Below are positions 1-14,263 of a stretch of DNA of 64,000 bases, in pieces. The stretch covers positions 352,501-416,500 of the forward strand of contig JAJTWR010000425.1 of NCBI GenBank assembly GCA_021613335.1, given 5' to 3'. The first letter of the stretch is position 1. The number at the start of each line of letters is the position of its first letter. Below the pieces are notes generated by a model. That model saw only the letters and a list, made by a program, of their open reading frames with translations, was not told the DNA's origin and did not search any database. Origin of the DNA: Whitmania pigra. Lineage: Eukaryota > Annelida > Clitellata > Hirudinida > Haemopidae. The translations under genes were made by a program, and so were the position numbers.

Positions 1-420
1 ATCTATGCATTCATTCATTCACCCACCAATTCATTCCTACGGCAATTCGACCATTCAGTTCGAGAGGGGAGTTGGCATAGCGGACAATTAAAGCTGGTCA
101 GATAAGATTTATCAGGGACTTTATGAATCGTCTCAGCGGTCAGTGCTTTAAAATCGAGTTAGTCCTCGTCTCATTCCAGCCCAAATCTACCCTGGAACTG
201 TCTCTCACCATCTCACTCTCTCACTCACCCCATTCTCCCCACTTCCTCTCAACCTCCTTTTCGGCATTTCCACGACTATTCTATAAATAGACCTTACCTA
301 GTATTAACAGATGCACATGACAGGAATGTAAGTAATATCCCGTCTTTAATCATCGGTGCTGCGGGTGATTATGATAATGGTAATAATAAGCTCAGAGTGA
401 ACTTAAAGATTGTGTCAAAG

Positions 421-905
421 ATGCCCTGATGATGATGATGACGATGACGATGGCCGCGATGATGATGATGACGACGACGATGACGCTAGCGATTCCCCTT
501 CCAAAAGACGGATGGAAACTGGAGTAGCAGGAGAGCGGAAAATCCTGATCAATAAACGACTGCCTTACACTCGCGCACTCGGAGTCAGGTGCGCGCCTGG
601 AGTAGAAGAATCCGAAGAAGATTGTCGCTGCGGTAGTAGTAGCTGGCTGGTGGTAGGTGTCGCCGTCGTCGCCATCTTTGGAGCTGTCGGAGCCATTCAA
701 AAGGTTCTTAAGTTGGAGTGGAAAATATTTTCTGTGCTCAGATCGCATTTGATCAGTGGAAATACCCACTCCAGAGAACGTGTGCCTGAGGGTATCTAGG
801 AATGATGACGAGGTCGATGACGACGACGACGACGATGATGATGATGGTGGAGGTTTTGATAGCGATGACAATGACGATAATGTAATTACGGTGATGATGA
901 TGATG
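421..905. repeat. Paired GAT/GAC trinucleotide repeat tracts
   Basis: Two imperfect (GAT/GAC)n tracts, at about 421-484 and 800-905, flank a non-repetitive core. They produce the Asp-rich plus-strand and Ser/Ile-rich minus-strand open frames seen here. They are simple sequence with no coding support. Confidence 0.75.
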
Positions 906-1204
906 TAGACGTTGTTGCCAAGAGAGACACCTGTTTCTTGGTCCCGACGTAATCCCATTGCACTATGTCATGTCATCCGTGGGAATCGAACACGAACATG
1001 TCCGATTACATCCGACAACTTACGACAAAGTCGGGCAACATCGGATCTCGAAATGGATTTCTTAAATTTATGTTTCATCGATATTTTGCCCTGGAACAGC
1101 ATCCATTGATTTGCAATGAATATAAGTAGTTGCCCAATAAATTCTAACTCTTAAACTTATTGTGAAACTCAAAATACGATAATTGTTAGGTTATGCTAAT
1201 TATA

Positions 1205-1575
1205 GGTCATGAATAATTTAATGAATATGCTAATAAGAACTAATTATGGCTAATTTTAAGCTACCTGCGACACCTAGCGAATTATAAAAAAATATTTTTA
1301 ATAAATTTAACCACCTGGCGATTAAATTAACAATGTCTAGATAGTTTGAGTTTAGATTCTATTATTTTTATTTACATAAAAATTATATTAAAATAATTAA
1401 ATGAACATGCTAATAAGAGCTAATTATGACTTTAGTTAATTTTAGGTTACTTGCGACATCTAGCGAATTACTGAGAAATATTTTTTTAAATAATTCTAAG
1501 CACCTGGCGATTAAATTAAAAATGTCTAAACTGTCAGTTTAGATTCCATTATTATTTTATTTACACAAAACATTT
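1205..1575. repeat. Imperfect tandem duplication, period about 180 bases
   Basis: Two diverged head-to-tail copies of an AT-rich segment are visible. Shared landmarks in order are a GCTAATAAGA block, a TGCGACAYCTAGCGAATTA block and a CACCTGGCGATTAAATTAA block. They occur near 1217, 1266 and 1311 in copy 1, and near 1409, 1453 and 1501 in copy 2. No coding potential was seen. Confidence 0.75.
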
Positions 1576-2391
1576 TTTAAATCCATAACTAAAACTATGA
1601 AGACTTATAAACATTATCACATCCAATTAAAAAAAAAATTTTTTGTTTAATGTTATCAGTTATTCATGTAATCTGTGAAATTAGTAGGTGCCGATGTCAT
1701 AAATGGAGTTTAATCTGTTAGCATTCTCGCCAAGGTCTCGGCAACATTGAAGCTTCAATTTCCAAGCTTTTTGACGTGCGAAAGCATCGTCTATTTGTTA
1801 ATAAATAGAATTATGAAAGTTATTTTTATCATAATTTTTTATCATCACCAATTTCATCATTTTGGACATCATCATCTCCTCAATCGTCACCACCGTCTTC
1901 ATCGTACTCGCAAACGTTAATGGATTATCATCATAAGGTCCTCTCAGACTTCTGTTGCTGTTGCAAAAGAGAGATGTCGAGGATGAGAAGAGAGAGAGTA
2001 AATAAGTTTTTCATGTGCACTGCATACGTGATTCAGAACATTCACAAACACAGGCTTTCCAAGGCTGTGTGTAGGACTAATCCGTCGGTCTTTCCATTCT
2101 CAGTGGAGTCTATCGGAGGGATCTGCTGATTTTTACCGGTTCAAATCGGCAAAACACTTTCCAGGTTATTGGAGTTTGTTTGGAAGCGCAAACGGTGATG
2201 ATTTGAGATGGGAAGATGCTGAACTGCTTGTCTTGTCTTGCCAAGTAACATCAGTTCAGTTTTAGAGCGGCAATCTGTGTCGAGTTGGCATTTTTCGAGT
2301 GGTTCCGTTCGGAGCAAAAGTCGTTATTTCTCTTCCGAAATTTTACTTGATTTTGGTTTAAATTTCTTGTTCTTTGTTTTCAGGCTTCGAA

Positions 2392-4617
2392 ATGTCAATA
2401 AAGTCAATCTCCCTCGTCGCTGTTTTTACGATACTCAACTTTGCGACGCTAATCTCTGCCGAAGCCCCAAATGGTTTCTGCCATCTTTTCATTTAATGAA
2501 ATAATTGTATATTAGCTTTATTTTGGTTATTTGAAAGTTGTGCCATTTGATTCTTGAAATTGTTTGGAGAAGTCTTGTGCAGGTCCAATTAATGAACATT
2601 TGTAAATTTTATGTTTGATTTAGGATATTAATTGAAGTGCAAAGCTAGTGCTTATCATTTATGAAAAAATTAAGCAAAAGCTGTCAATACTCATATTTAG
2701 GCTTTGAAGCTCCTAATGCCAGTTAGATTGAAATAAGAAGTTGTCGTTTTGATGATGTAATTGTTGCTTGCTTTTGTTACTTATGATTATTTGATATTTA
2801 ATTTGTTAGAAATATTTTTGTTACTTATGATTATTTGATATTTAATTCGTTAGAAATATTTTTCATTTCTGATTGTTTTTTGTTTTAGATTTGCTGGTGT
2901 TCACGGTGGCCACAGAATCAAACGATGGATTTCAGAGGTTTATGTTGACTGCCAAGAGGTTCGGTTACAATGTCAAGGTATTGAATTTGTAACTTGAATC
3001 TTCACTCTGTAAATGCAATTAACGTCTTAATTAATGGGAATTTATGATTTTGTTTGTTCAAATTGAACTGTTTTATTAAAAGCCTCTGTTTTTGTTCAAA
3101 ATTGTCCTCGACATCGCAATTCCCAGCTTGCCATTGTGCTTCTACAATGTACTAATTATACAATTAAACAATCGTAGAGTCGTAATATCCTTACAAGTGC
3201 TCGCCGTTCCCATATTAAGTTCCCACGTGAAGATGTAAATGTGTAAAATTCATTACTTGTAAATGTAAACTGATTACTTGCAAAGGTACTGGGTCAAGGG
3301 GAAGAATGGAAGGGCGGTGATGTGGCTCGTGGGGTAGGGGGAGGTCAAAAGGTCAGATTACTGAAGGAAGCCCTCGAACCTTACAAGTACAGTGGCAACC
3401 TCATCATACTCTTCGTCGACAGGTTTTTCTTCAAAAGATTTTTGCATTTATTAAATATTATTATATACATTGTCTGATTATATTATGTATTATTTGTTTG
3501 TGTTATTAAGTATTATATGATTATATTACCTATTACCTGTTTGTATTATACATTATTATATATTATTTATTTGTATTATTGTACATTGTAACAATAAAAT
3601 CATCATGATCACTATTATCATCATCCAGTTACGACCTCATCTTCACGGTCGACTCGTCCGAACTCCTGAAAAGATTCCACGAGTTCAAAACCAACGTCGT
3701 CTTCTCTGCGGAATCGTACTGCTGGCCCGACCAGGAACTCGAGGTAGGCAGAAATTCTCTTGTCCACAGTTATGTTAATTTTATGTTAATTACTGAACAT
3801 GAATAATGAATCTCCTTCAGGAACATTACCCGACCGTCAGCGTGGTGGAGAAGAGATACCTCAATTCCGGAGGTAACCGACGGCAACGAGTTGAAATAAT
3901 ATAGTATAATATAATGTGGCTTTCATTTGGTGCATCATTTTAACTTAATTCATACTTAAAGTAAAATCACTTAATCATAATAATATTGTAATAATAATAA
4001 TAATAATAATTATAATTATAATAATAATAATAATAATAATAATTATAATTATAATAATAATTACATGATAATTATTTATTGATCGTTTAATAATTTTATC
4101 GACGTCCAGCCTTCATGGGTTACGCACCACAGTTGTACACCATAGCAACGAGTTCAAACATCGAAGACCACGAAGACGACCAACTCTTCTACAGCAAGAT
4201 CTTTCTCAAACAGAGGGTGAATTGCAGCTCCTGATTACGATGATGATGATGATGATGGTAGTGATGATGATGATGATGATGGAGCTGATGGTGATGATGA
4301 CGATCGCTAATTAATATCTCATTAGTAATTCTTATTTACGGTTCAGCACCTTTCCTCATAATTATTGGCTTTCGGTTCTTTGGAAAATGTATTTAATTTT
4401 GACTTGAAAATAAAATCACGGACGTACTTGTAAATTAATCAAAATTCACCGTTGTTGATAATTAAATTCATCGGTAATTCACCACCGGATGAATTAATTT
4501 TCAGGCTTCTCTCGGCATCGTCCTCGACACTCGAAGCCTCTTGTTTCAGAACCTCAACGGAGCATTAGGTGATGATGATAATGATGCCTTAATGATGGTG
4601 ATAATGATCTCTTAATG

Positions 4618-4650
<33 letters not shown>

Positions 4651-7600
4651 TTTTATGATTACTATTGTTGTTATTATTGATGTTTTGAATTCCAGACGAG
4701 TTGACCATCAAGTTTGAAGAGAACAAGACTTCCCTGTTCAACTTCGTCACTCAGAACACACCTGCCATCGTCCACGGCAACGGACCCGTCAAGGTGGACG
4801 CCGGAACATTTTTAGACTCCTTTAAACCCGGCACCGTTAATTATAAAATGATACGCATAATTAATTCCTTGTTTCTAATTACTTAATTAACTTCTCGTTA
4901 CTAATCGCACACTTAATTGATTAATTAACTACTTGTTACTAATCACATAATTAATTAATTAATTAACTTCTTTACCAGGCCCACCTGAACTCGTTGGCCA
5001 ATTACATCCCCGACCATTGGTCTCCCACGAGAGGTTGCCTCAGTTGTTCGGTCGACACGAGGTCATTGGAAGGCGTCGAGGTCAATTGGTGATAGTATTA
5101 ATATTCATGTTATAAACTTAATTAATATTAACATTTATTAACCCTAACCCTTCTTTACAAACATTTTTGATGATTAATATTATTTCATGTTACTTGATAT
5201 TATTTGTTGTCGTTTAATATTACTTAATGTTGTCGTCAACCAATTCCTTCCAGCCCAAAGACTATCCCGTGATATTTGTTGGCATCTTCATCGAGCAGTT
5301 GTACCCCTTCGTCGAAGACTTCTTCATGAGGTTCAATTCGCTCAGCTACCCCAAGAAAAACATTCACGTTCTCATCCACTATTTTGTGAGAAGCTTGTTT
5401 TTGTTTTATTATTATTATTGTTGTTATTATTAGTATTATTATTATATATCACATATATCGACGATTAAATTGTTATATTTTCTTATTTGTGGTGATTAGT
5501 ACAAGTAGCACAGATCTCTTTTCTTTTCATTGGCCGTTTTGAATGTTGTGCTTTGATTGGTCGAGTGGCTTTTAATCGATTGATAGCTAACCGATGATTG
5601 ATTTCTTGACAGGACGACTTTTACGCAAAGGACGTCGAGGAGTTCGTGATGAGTCACGGGGGGGAGTATCGGTCGGTACTGGTCAAGACCAACATTCTGA
5701 GCGAACACGAAGCCAGGAAGATTGCAATGTATGATCATGCAAATTTATGCTAATTTATTCGTTGATTATCGACCGTCGTAATTTACTAAAACTTCATAAC
5801 GACAATAGCAACATACTCGGTCGTATCAAACATTTACATGCATTTGTACTAAACGGACGTTTGCATTTGCATAACTTGTATTAATTTGCTTAATTTCCAC
5901 CAGCAACGAGAGTCTGAAGCATGATGCAGAGTACTATTTCTCTCTCGACGGTGACGTGCACATCGAAAAGGAGGACTTGTTGCAACTACTCATCCAGAAG
6001 AATCGGTCAGTCGAGCATCGCTCATTTGAAGATGTTTTTTTCTTTCAAATAATAACAATAATAATAATAATAATTAAAATAATAATAATGATTAAAATAA
6101 TTAATCTGTATGTGTATGCGTAGCATCGGATTTAATTTATCATTACATCATCTAACAAACGATTCAAAAATCGTTCTTAAGTTCCGTGGTTGCCCCGTTG
6201 CTCGGTCGGATGGGCAAGATGTGGACCAACTTCTGGGGGACGGTCAACTCGGACGGCTACTACAAGCGCTCCGAAGATTACTCGTACATCGTTCAGAGGA
6301 CCAGGGTGTGAGTTTTGGGTGGAAATTTTTTGAAAAGTTTTAGATGATTTTTTAAGTCAAATGTTTTAAATTTAAATCTATGCAAAATGAAACCCTCTCC
6401 TATGTCGGGAGACGTTGCAAATCTCCAAAAGCAGTCGACGTGACTTTTTCCGATTTCGCTTTCCCGATACGTGGTAACAATCGTCGATGGTCACGCAGGG
6501 GACTGTGGAACGTGGCTTACGTGTCAGGGGCGTTCCTCGTCCAGCGCCCTCATCTGAAGGTCATTCAAGATTTTGAGGTGCCCGAGGGCTTGGACTCCGA
6601 TGTCTCCATCTGTGCCAAGTTCAGGGCCCATGTGTGTTGATTTTATTCGTTTGTTGATGATTTGAACGAATTCATTTTCTTTTTTTAAAAAAAAAAAAGA
6701 AATTTGTTGACATTTTGAGATTAGTCGAGAGTTCTTAATAATCAAGAAAGCATTTATTATTATCATCATCATCATCATCATCATCATCATTTCAGCATAA
6801 TTATTATTGTTAATATTCATTATAATGTTCATGATGATGATGATGATGATGATGACTAGCATTATCATTATATCATTAGTGGTGGAGGTTAATGGACAGT
6901 TTTTAAAAAGTTAATCTTTTACAACCCCATGTCATCCTGCGTGCTGCAGTACGTGTTCATGTACGTGGACAACCAGGACTACTACGGACACCTGGTGGAT
7001 CCCACGGACTTCGAGACGACTCACCTGCACAACGATCTCTATGCCATCTTTACCAATGCTTACGTCAGTAACTCGTCTGCATTTGTTTTGGGGATTTACA
7101 AATTATTTTGTCTCAGATTTTAATGTGTTGCGTCGTTCATTTCAACGTTGTCGCATTTGTCCTGCTAGTAATTTTGCCTTTTTTTGTAAGTGGAACGCGC
7201 AATATTATAAAATATTTAATATTACCTTAATCTCATTAAATTATAAAATATTTAATATTGCCTTAATCTCATTTAATTATAAAATAATTAATATCACCTT
7301 AATTTCATTTAATTATAAAATAATTAATATCACCTTAATCTGTTTCAAATTCCATTTACAGACTTGGGAGAAGAAATACATCCACCCGGAGTACTTCAAG
7401 GTGCTCTATAACACCTCGTTCGAGGAATTTCTGCAGGTGAGTCACACTTTGCTTTGGGTTTCCCCAATCTAGGTTTGAGTCAGTTTTCTGTGTAATGTTG
7501 GCAGTCTGCACATATGATTGATGGGTGATATTGACAAACTATTAGGCATTTTTGAGCTTTCAAATTATTTTTTATTATTATTATTATTATTATTATTTAT

Positions 7601-8912
7601 GTTACTAAATTTAGCTTCGATATATTTAAGCACAGGGAATTGCCGACCAACATTCCGATTTGCTTGTTCATTATTATTTGCTATTCATATTACCTTATTA
7701 TATTACCATTATCTTTATTATTCTAACTTCTTGTATTATTAACACCTCATTATAATTTAATTAACTTGTCCTCGATGACCATTCGATCAGCCGTGTCCAG
7801 ACGTCTTCTGGTTCCCGATCGTGACGGACAAGTTCTGCGACGACTTGGTGGAGGAGATGGAGAACAATGGACAATGGTCTGGAGGGAAGAACGAGGTGAT
7901 GATTATTATCTCGTTATCTTGTCGTGTCGTCGATGTTGCCGATAACAAGTATAACGATTATAACGTATTTATAATTATAACTATTTCAATGTCTTCGACT
8001 CGTCGATTGCATTTCTCCATTTCAGGACCCGAGGTTGGCGACAGGGTACGAGAACGTGCCCACCGTGGACATCCACACGAACCAGATCGGCTGGGAGAAG
8101 CACTGGCTTCGTTTCCTCGTCAAATACATCGGACCTCTCAACTCGAGGGCTTTTGAGGGTTACTACACCGAGGTGGGTGGTCCGACGACGACGACGATGA
8201 TGATGATAATGATGATGATGATGATGATGTTGACCTATTTTCATCAGGGTCGTGCCATCATGAACTTTGTGGTTCGCTATCGACCGGACGAGCAGGACAG
8301 ACTTCGACCTCATGCCGACAGTTCAACCTTCACCGTCAACATCGCCCTCAACAGACCTGGAGTGGATTATCAGGTGAGCAACATTTTGTATTGGTTTGGA
8401 GTTTGTTTGTCTTTGTTTTGTATGCTTTGCAGTTGCATGTGAGCCTTTGTGCCAAATTACTGATGACTAAAGTTGAAGTTTTTTAGTTAAGAAGAGTTTC
8501 TTTAGGCATTTCTAGTTATTATTTTTTATTATTTATAATTAATGCTTCTAAATGTTAATATTTATTATTTGTAAGTTTTTATAGTTTATATTTCAATAAT
8601 AAAACACATTTCTAAAGATTTCTTCTCAGCACATGAAAATAGCAACTTAAAATAGTTTTAAGAATAAAAACAACCATTATTATTGTTGTTTAAATTATTT
8701 TTTAAATTACTGTTTAAATTATTTTTTCAAATTTTAATTTCATAATTTCTTGAAAGGGAGGAGGAGTCAGAATGGTGAGATACAACTGCACCGTGGTTAA
8801 TCTAAGGAAAGGGTGGATGCTCATGCACCCGGGCAGACTCACCCACCACCACGAGGGACTGCCCACCACCAACGGCACCCGCTACATCATGGTTTCCTTC
8901 GTCGATCCCTGA
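2392..8912 (+). CDS. PLOD: Procollagen-lysine 2-oxoglutarate 5-dioxygenase (lysyl hydroxylase)
   Basis: Exons: 2392-2473, 2889-2977, 3286-3422, 3629-3743, 3821-3872, 4110-4216, 4505-4568, 4696-4793, 4979-5080, 5254-5385, 5613-5728, 5904-6005, 6182-6307, 6499-6631, 6950-7063, 7362-7436, 7791-7895, 8026-8172, 8248-8373, 8757-8912. They join in phase to 725 residues, the usual length of animal lysyl hydroxylases. The start gives a signal peptide ([20 protein letters not shown], cleavage near SAEA), placing the enzyme in the ER. The N-terminal glycosyltransferase-like half shows [10 protein letters not shown] and a DSYD metal-site motif, then IHGNGP. The C-terminal Fe(II)/2-oxoglutarate dioxygenase domain shows [12 protein letters not shown] (His-x-Asp) and [13 protein letters not shown] (distal His), ending VSFVDP. 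The family hydroxylates collagen lysines; some members also glycosylate hydroxylysine. All catalytic landmarks are present, so it should be functional. Whether it has the glycosyltransferase activity cannot be told from sequence. Confidence 0.95.
4000..4300. repeat. AAT and GAT microsatellites in PLOD introns
   Basis: (AAT)n runs occur at about 3993-4065 and a (GAT/GTGAT)n run at about 4236-4300. Similar short tracts sit in other PLOD introns (about 4617-4650, 6055-6090, 6763-6790, 6832-6856, 7565-7600 and 8185-8230). All are intronic. Confidence 0.8.
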
Positions 8913-10438
8913 GCGGTATTTTGGTACCCCGCGAGGGGATTTCCGGGGTGTCCGACGGAACTCGGATGCGTGTTTGTCGTGTGTTTGTTGTGTGCGTGAT
9001 TCTCATTTACTAGCAGGTCATTGAGTTCAGAGCAAGTCTGTTACGTTATCGATAGTAATTCTCCACCTTGGGGAGATCTCCCCCGGATTAGCCGATGACC
9101 AAGTTGAAGTTGACTCGTGGTTGTTCTGCTCTTTTGTTTCTAGAATGTTCTTCTACATTGTGCTTAATTTCTTTTTCAGTTAAAGTTAAGTAGTCAATTG
9201 TTACTAGTCCTTGAGCCAGTGCCGTGCAATAAGGCGAGATCAACGTCTTGAAAATTTGGGTTCTCGTCTTACTCTCGTTGTCGAGTCGTGTTTTGGAATC
9301 AGTATTATATTCATGTCATGTTTGCAATCTTTTGGTTTATTTTTTGAGTCTAAACAATGTTGCTAATACTAATTGTTATTCGTAAAATAATCACTTTTTT
9401 TTTGTTACTTGTTACGACATGTCGACGAGATTATCGAGTTTCTGAAGTTTATCAAAATCTGGTTTTGTTCATTAATCAATTTATTTGTTCTGAGTCCACA
9501 GTTGTTAAGTGCATCATTTACAATTGATTTGCAATATTCATTTTTAATGTGATGGAATTTGTTCCGCTAGGTAACACGCTAACACAATGTCCACCTCAGT
9601 CGATTTGTTAAAGTCTGCCTTATAAATAACTCTACTAATCATGATCTACTAACAATGATGAACATTATTACTTTTGAACTTTTCAAAATTTTGAACGACG
9701 TTTGAATGCCTCAATTTTTTGATCAATTAGTTCCGAGGATAATTGCCATCAATTTAGTTGAAAGGTTAGGTTAAGTGGTTATGTTAATGAGCTCTTTAAA
9801 CATTGTGGTAGGGGTTAATGTTAAGGTTAGGTTAATGCGTTAAGGTTGGGTTTAGATTAGGGTCATCTTCAGATTAAGTTTAGATTGGGTTTATGATTAA
9901 GATTTGCTATTAGTTGCCAATTTACAATTACTTTCTCAGAGCAGGTTTATAATAGTGTGCTTACTAATTATTATTATTATTATTATTGTTGTTGTCTTCT
10001 ATTCCTTCCTGTTCCGTGAACAGATTATTATTGAAGCTGAATCTTCACTTAGACAGGCATTCAGTTTGAAGACCCAGTTAAGTAAAGGTTACGAAAATGA
10101 TCTCAGCTTGTAAATATGCGATAGATGGCATCACTTTTAATCACGTCTGCCTACAAATTGCTTAGTCGTAGTTGTTGCTGTTGATTTGCCTAAAAAAATT
10201 AATTGAATTTTCTATAGTGAAATTTCTATATTGTGCCCGCAATTCATCGACTGATAGCTTGTAGTCGGTTCATTGAAAAGGCTGAACAATCGTGAGGCCG
10301 AATAGAAAGAATAACTTGCTGTAATAACTAGTCATTGCCTGTGGAGTTGAAATTCGTGTGGCCGCCGATGTTTTTAACCATCCCGAATAGATTATTTTAT
10401 ACCTTATAGTGGTTAGTTAATTAATAAATAAATATAAA
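8913..10438. other. Intergenic region between PLOD and BCR/ABR-like gene
   Basis: No gene recognised. The segment holds the PLOD 3' flank and, at about 9760-9900, a loose run of GGTTAG/GGTTAA-like words. A short open frame at 9904-10113 includes an ATT repeat and shows no family resemblance. No AATAAA close to the PLOD stop was noticed. Confidence 0.5.
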
Positions 10439-13400
10439 ATGTCAACTAAGAATGACGTAAGTTCTGCTGTCGATGGACTAACTACAGACAGACGACTATT
10501 TGGAACATTTCCAAGGGCTTCCAGTAGTAGACAAAAACTGCCAGTCCTGCCGGTCAAGAAGCCACCGATCGTACCCCCGAAACCCAAGATGCTCGTAAAA
10601 CAGGCGGTTCACCGGACGATTGTTTTGGCCAACAAAGGAGTCAGAAACTATTTCGAAGCAATTCCCGTGAAAAGGCTGGAGGCAATGGAGATTGAGAATC
10701 AGCACATTTACGACTCGGCCGTACCGGTCCGCATGGACAGCTTGGAAATATATGAAGACTGCGGAGAGCCTCGGTCTGATGTCACGAACGGGGGCGACGA
10801 ACCCGAAGAACCACTCTACTATGACACCTCCATCCCTATATCCGTCCTCAGGAGACTGAACAGCAAGAACAAGAACTTAGAATCGATGGAGGAATCCCTT
10901 TCTGACGAGGACAACCCAGGTGCAGACTACTACACCCTCCAAAAGTACAAGAACCAGTCGAGGGCCTCGTGGATTGAAAGGGTTGAATCCATGAACAACC
11001 AGGACATTGTCAAGGACAAGAAACTTCCTTCAGGTGAGGTTGTGACAGAATTTCGTATCACCAGCCAAGTATGATGGAAGGCATTGCTAGTTGTTATGGA
11101 ATAACGATTGTTATGATAGTGATTGTTATATGGATGAATGATGTGTTAGTTAAATGAGTTACACATATTATACATTATATGACTGCATGCTAGCAATTCA
11201 TATATAATATAATATACATCATATTATTATTATTATTATTATTAGTAGTAGTATTCAATATATTTTTTAATGTCTTTAGCATATTTCTAGGACAAATTGC
11301 TTCTCCATTAACTTTTAAAAGTCAATTAATCATTATTTCCACCTTTTAAGTATATTAATTAACTCAATAATGCGTGTTCATTCACATCCCATGCACAGAG
11401 AGATTCATTTCCAACCAATGGAACAGTCAGGAGGATGACGACGACGACGATGAGGTTTTCATTCATTTTTTAACTTTTTATTAATTTGAATTGATTATAG
11501 TACCACATACTATTGGTGATGTTGTTGTCGTTGTAATGTAATTACATTTAGTAAAATATAACATAATAATAATGGTGATGATGATGATGATGATGATGAT
11601 GATAATAATAATAATAATAATAATAATAATATATACCATAATGTTAATAATAATTATAATCAATAATAATTGCGTTCCATTACCGCCATGACATGACTTA
11701 AGTACCAACGTGACACCTAACTAGCACGAAATCCTACTTTCAGTTTGACGTCAACGTCAGTTCCAAAGAAACAATGGACTTAAGACTGGCCACGATCAAG
11801 GACATTGTCAAGGACGAAAAGTCATACGCTGACAAACTCAAGAAGATGGCAGAGGTAATTTCTCACCCTTGAACTTTTGCGCTGACCTTCGTCGTAATCA
11901 TAGGCTTATCGCTCTAGTAACCTGTGAACTTAGGTTGGGCAGTACAACCGTTAGGTCGTGGCCGCCACGAAGGTTTATTGAGTTCATCTTTACATGCATT
12001 GTTAGCAATCAAAAAAGCTCTTAAATGGTTAAAATATTAAAGCAATTAAACATGACTAATAAACATGAGTAATAATTAAATATAGCCCCAGTAATTACGC
12101 ATAATTGCTACGACGAACTTGGGCTAACATCGATTATTCAATTCCGGAGCAATGCAGTTGACCTCAACTTGTCTACAAGCCTCATTTTCTAACCCCCAAA
12201 GAATTCTCGCCTCGTTTCCTCGTGTGCCCCTCTGGTCAAAAGGGACTTGGAATTGACTCTTGAAGTCGTGTCCAACCTACTCTACCTGCACAAGACCTTC
12301 AGCAACGACCTTCAGAAGGCAGTATCCAATGGCGAGCAGACTGTCGGCAAACTTATCGAACAATTTGTTAGGATTTCGTTCTTGTTGTTGTTGTTGCTGT
12401 TGTTGTAATTGTTGCCGTTTTGTTGCTGTTGTTGCAATTGTTGCTGTTCTGTTGACGTTGTTACTGCCGATTAGGAAAAAGGTGTTTGTTGATTCAAAAT
12501 AATACATCGATCAGGTACAAGAAGAATTCATACAGGCAAAAGAATATACGAATAAGTACCGCAACATCAGCGCCATGCAGAAGTTGTCGCCTGCCATTGA
12601 GGCGTCCAATCAGGTGATTAATTGATTGCAAATTGATTGAATCATCTCGTACAGGTAATTGATTGATTGCAAATTGATTGTGTAATTATAAATTCTTCAA
12701 TTCAATTTTTACCTTAGAAAAAGAAAGACGAACCAGCAGAGGTCGGGGACACCAAATTTCCCGAAGGTTTCACTTTCGATTTTGAAAAAGTCATGTAATT
12801 TTCAAAATCCGTTAAAATTGAGACTTCACACTTGGAATAAATTCCTAATTAAAATAGACGATAATTATGTCGCGGGTAATTTGCAATTAAGTACAATTAA
12901 GAAATAACAGTTAGGAGGATGATCATAATTAAATATAGTTATAATTATTATGTCAAATGAATCTATTTATATAAAACATATAATTTAATACATATTAAAT
13001 ATAATTATAATTATTATGTGATGACGTCATCGATGGGATAATTTTCTATATTTTTCACTCAGCCGTTATGTTCTTCTAACTAGCCAACAGCCTTGTATTT
13101 TGTAAATGTCATAATAATAAATATAATAATAATATTAATAACAAGGAATTATTATAGTTTATTACTTAAATAAATAATAACATTTTTAAGATTCAAGGCA
13201 GGAATCCTTACAATCCTTCTTAACATCCTTGTCGCTTCCTATCTGGAGGTTTCAGATGTGCATACATTATCTCAAGGTTGGACATCATCATTATCATCAC
13301 CTCCACAATCATCACCATCATCATCTCTACTTATTATCGTAGTATCTATAGTTGAAATTAATATAAATTATTCTTATTATGCTTTTCCGCAATTATCAAT

Positions 13401-14231
13401 CGCTCATCATTCATCCATCTTTCCGTCAATCCAGAGAGTCATCAAGTACACTCCACATTCTCATCCCGATTACGACCACCTGCAGAGGGCCCTCCATAGG
13501 GCCAAGAATTTCTTCAGTGACCTTTCGACCTCTTCATGCCAGGTCAGAGGTCATTCATTGGCTACCTTCATTACCCTTACCGCCATCACTTTCATCACCG
13601 TGATCACCGCGACAGGACAACCCCCTGAGACACCTGGTCAAGAAGGGATTGGTGGTTGTTCAGGTGGAAAACGAACGGAAGTTGCGTCATCTTTTGCTCT
13701 TCAATGACGTCATCATCTGTGCCAAACAGAAGATCAGCAACAAGTTGGCGTTAATGCCATCGTTATCATCATCATCATCATCATTATAATCGTCATCATT
13801 ATCATTATTCTCGGTGAAAATAAGGAGTGAATTGATTATTATGATAAAATTTTAATTTAGCCCTTACTTAATTGTCAATTACTTCTCATTTAATCCTTAA
13901 ATAATTTTAATTCGACTGAACTTTGACCTTTCAACACCAGGCTGGTTGTTCAGTGGTTCATTCCCCTCCGAGAGCTTACCATTGATGATAGACTCTCGGC
14001 TCAAGGTAGGTCAAAGGTTAAAGATCAAGGAGAGGAATGTAACCAATAGATATCGACGTGGACTGTGTGGGAGGGTTTATCTTTAAGTCCCCTGATCTGA
14101 TTGGACTGCTTATAATAATATTATAATTAGTGGCAGTTTTAATTACCATTAACATTCTACATACTACAGTGTGACACATTCTCAACGTCTCTATCGAATA
14201 TAACATCACCATCATCACCACCCAGCGTCAT

Positions 14232-14263
<32 letters not shown>

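Larger units (their letters stand above)
1..2383. other. Region without a recognised gene upstream of PLOD
   Basis: No gene is recognised here. A relatively GC-rich core (about 490-800) is open on both strands, but both frames run into simple GAT/GAC repeats that translate as poly-Asp or poly-Ile/Ser, so I do not call a gene. The rest is AT-rich, with one imperfect tandem duplication annotated separately. A good 3' splice acceptor (pyrimidine tract then CAG, ending at 2383) lies eight bases before the PLOD start codon. This suggests a 5'UTR intron and a non-coding first exon somewhere upstream. Confidence 0.5.

Noticed and set aside
392..958. Overlapping open frames on both strands near the left edge (Asp-rich plus, Ser/Ile-rich minus)
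   Set aside because: Both depend on GAT/GAC simple repeats; the unique core resembles no family and has no splice or start evidence.
9760..9900. Loose GGTTAG/GGTTAA words resembling interstitial telomere sequence
   Set aside because: No regular tandem period; only scattered AT-rich words.
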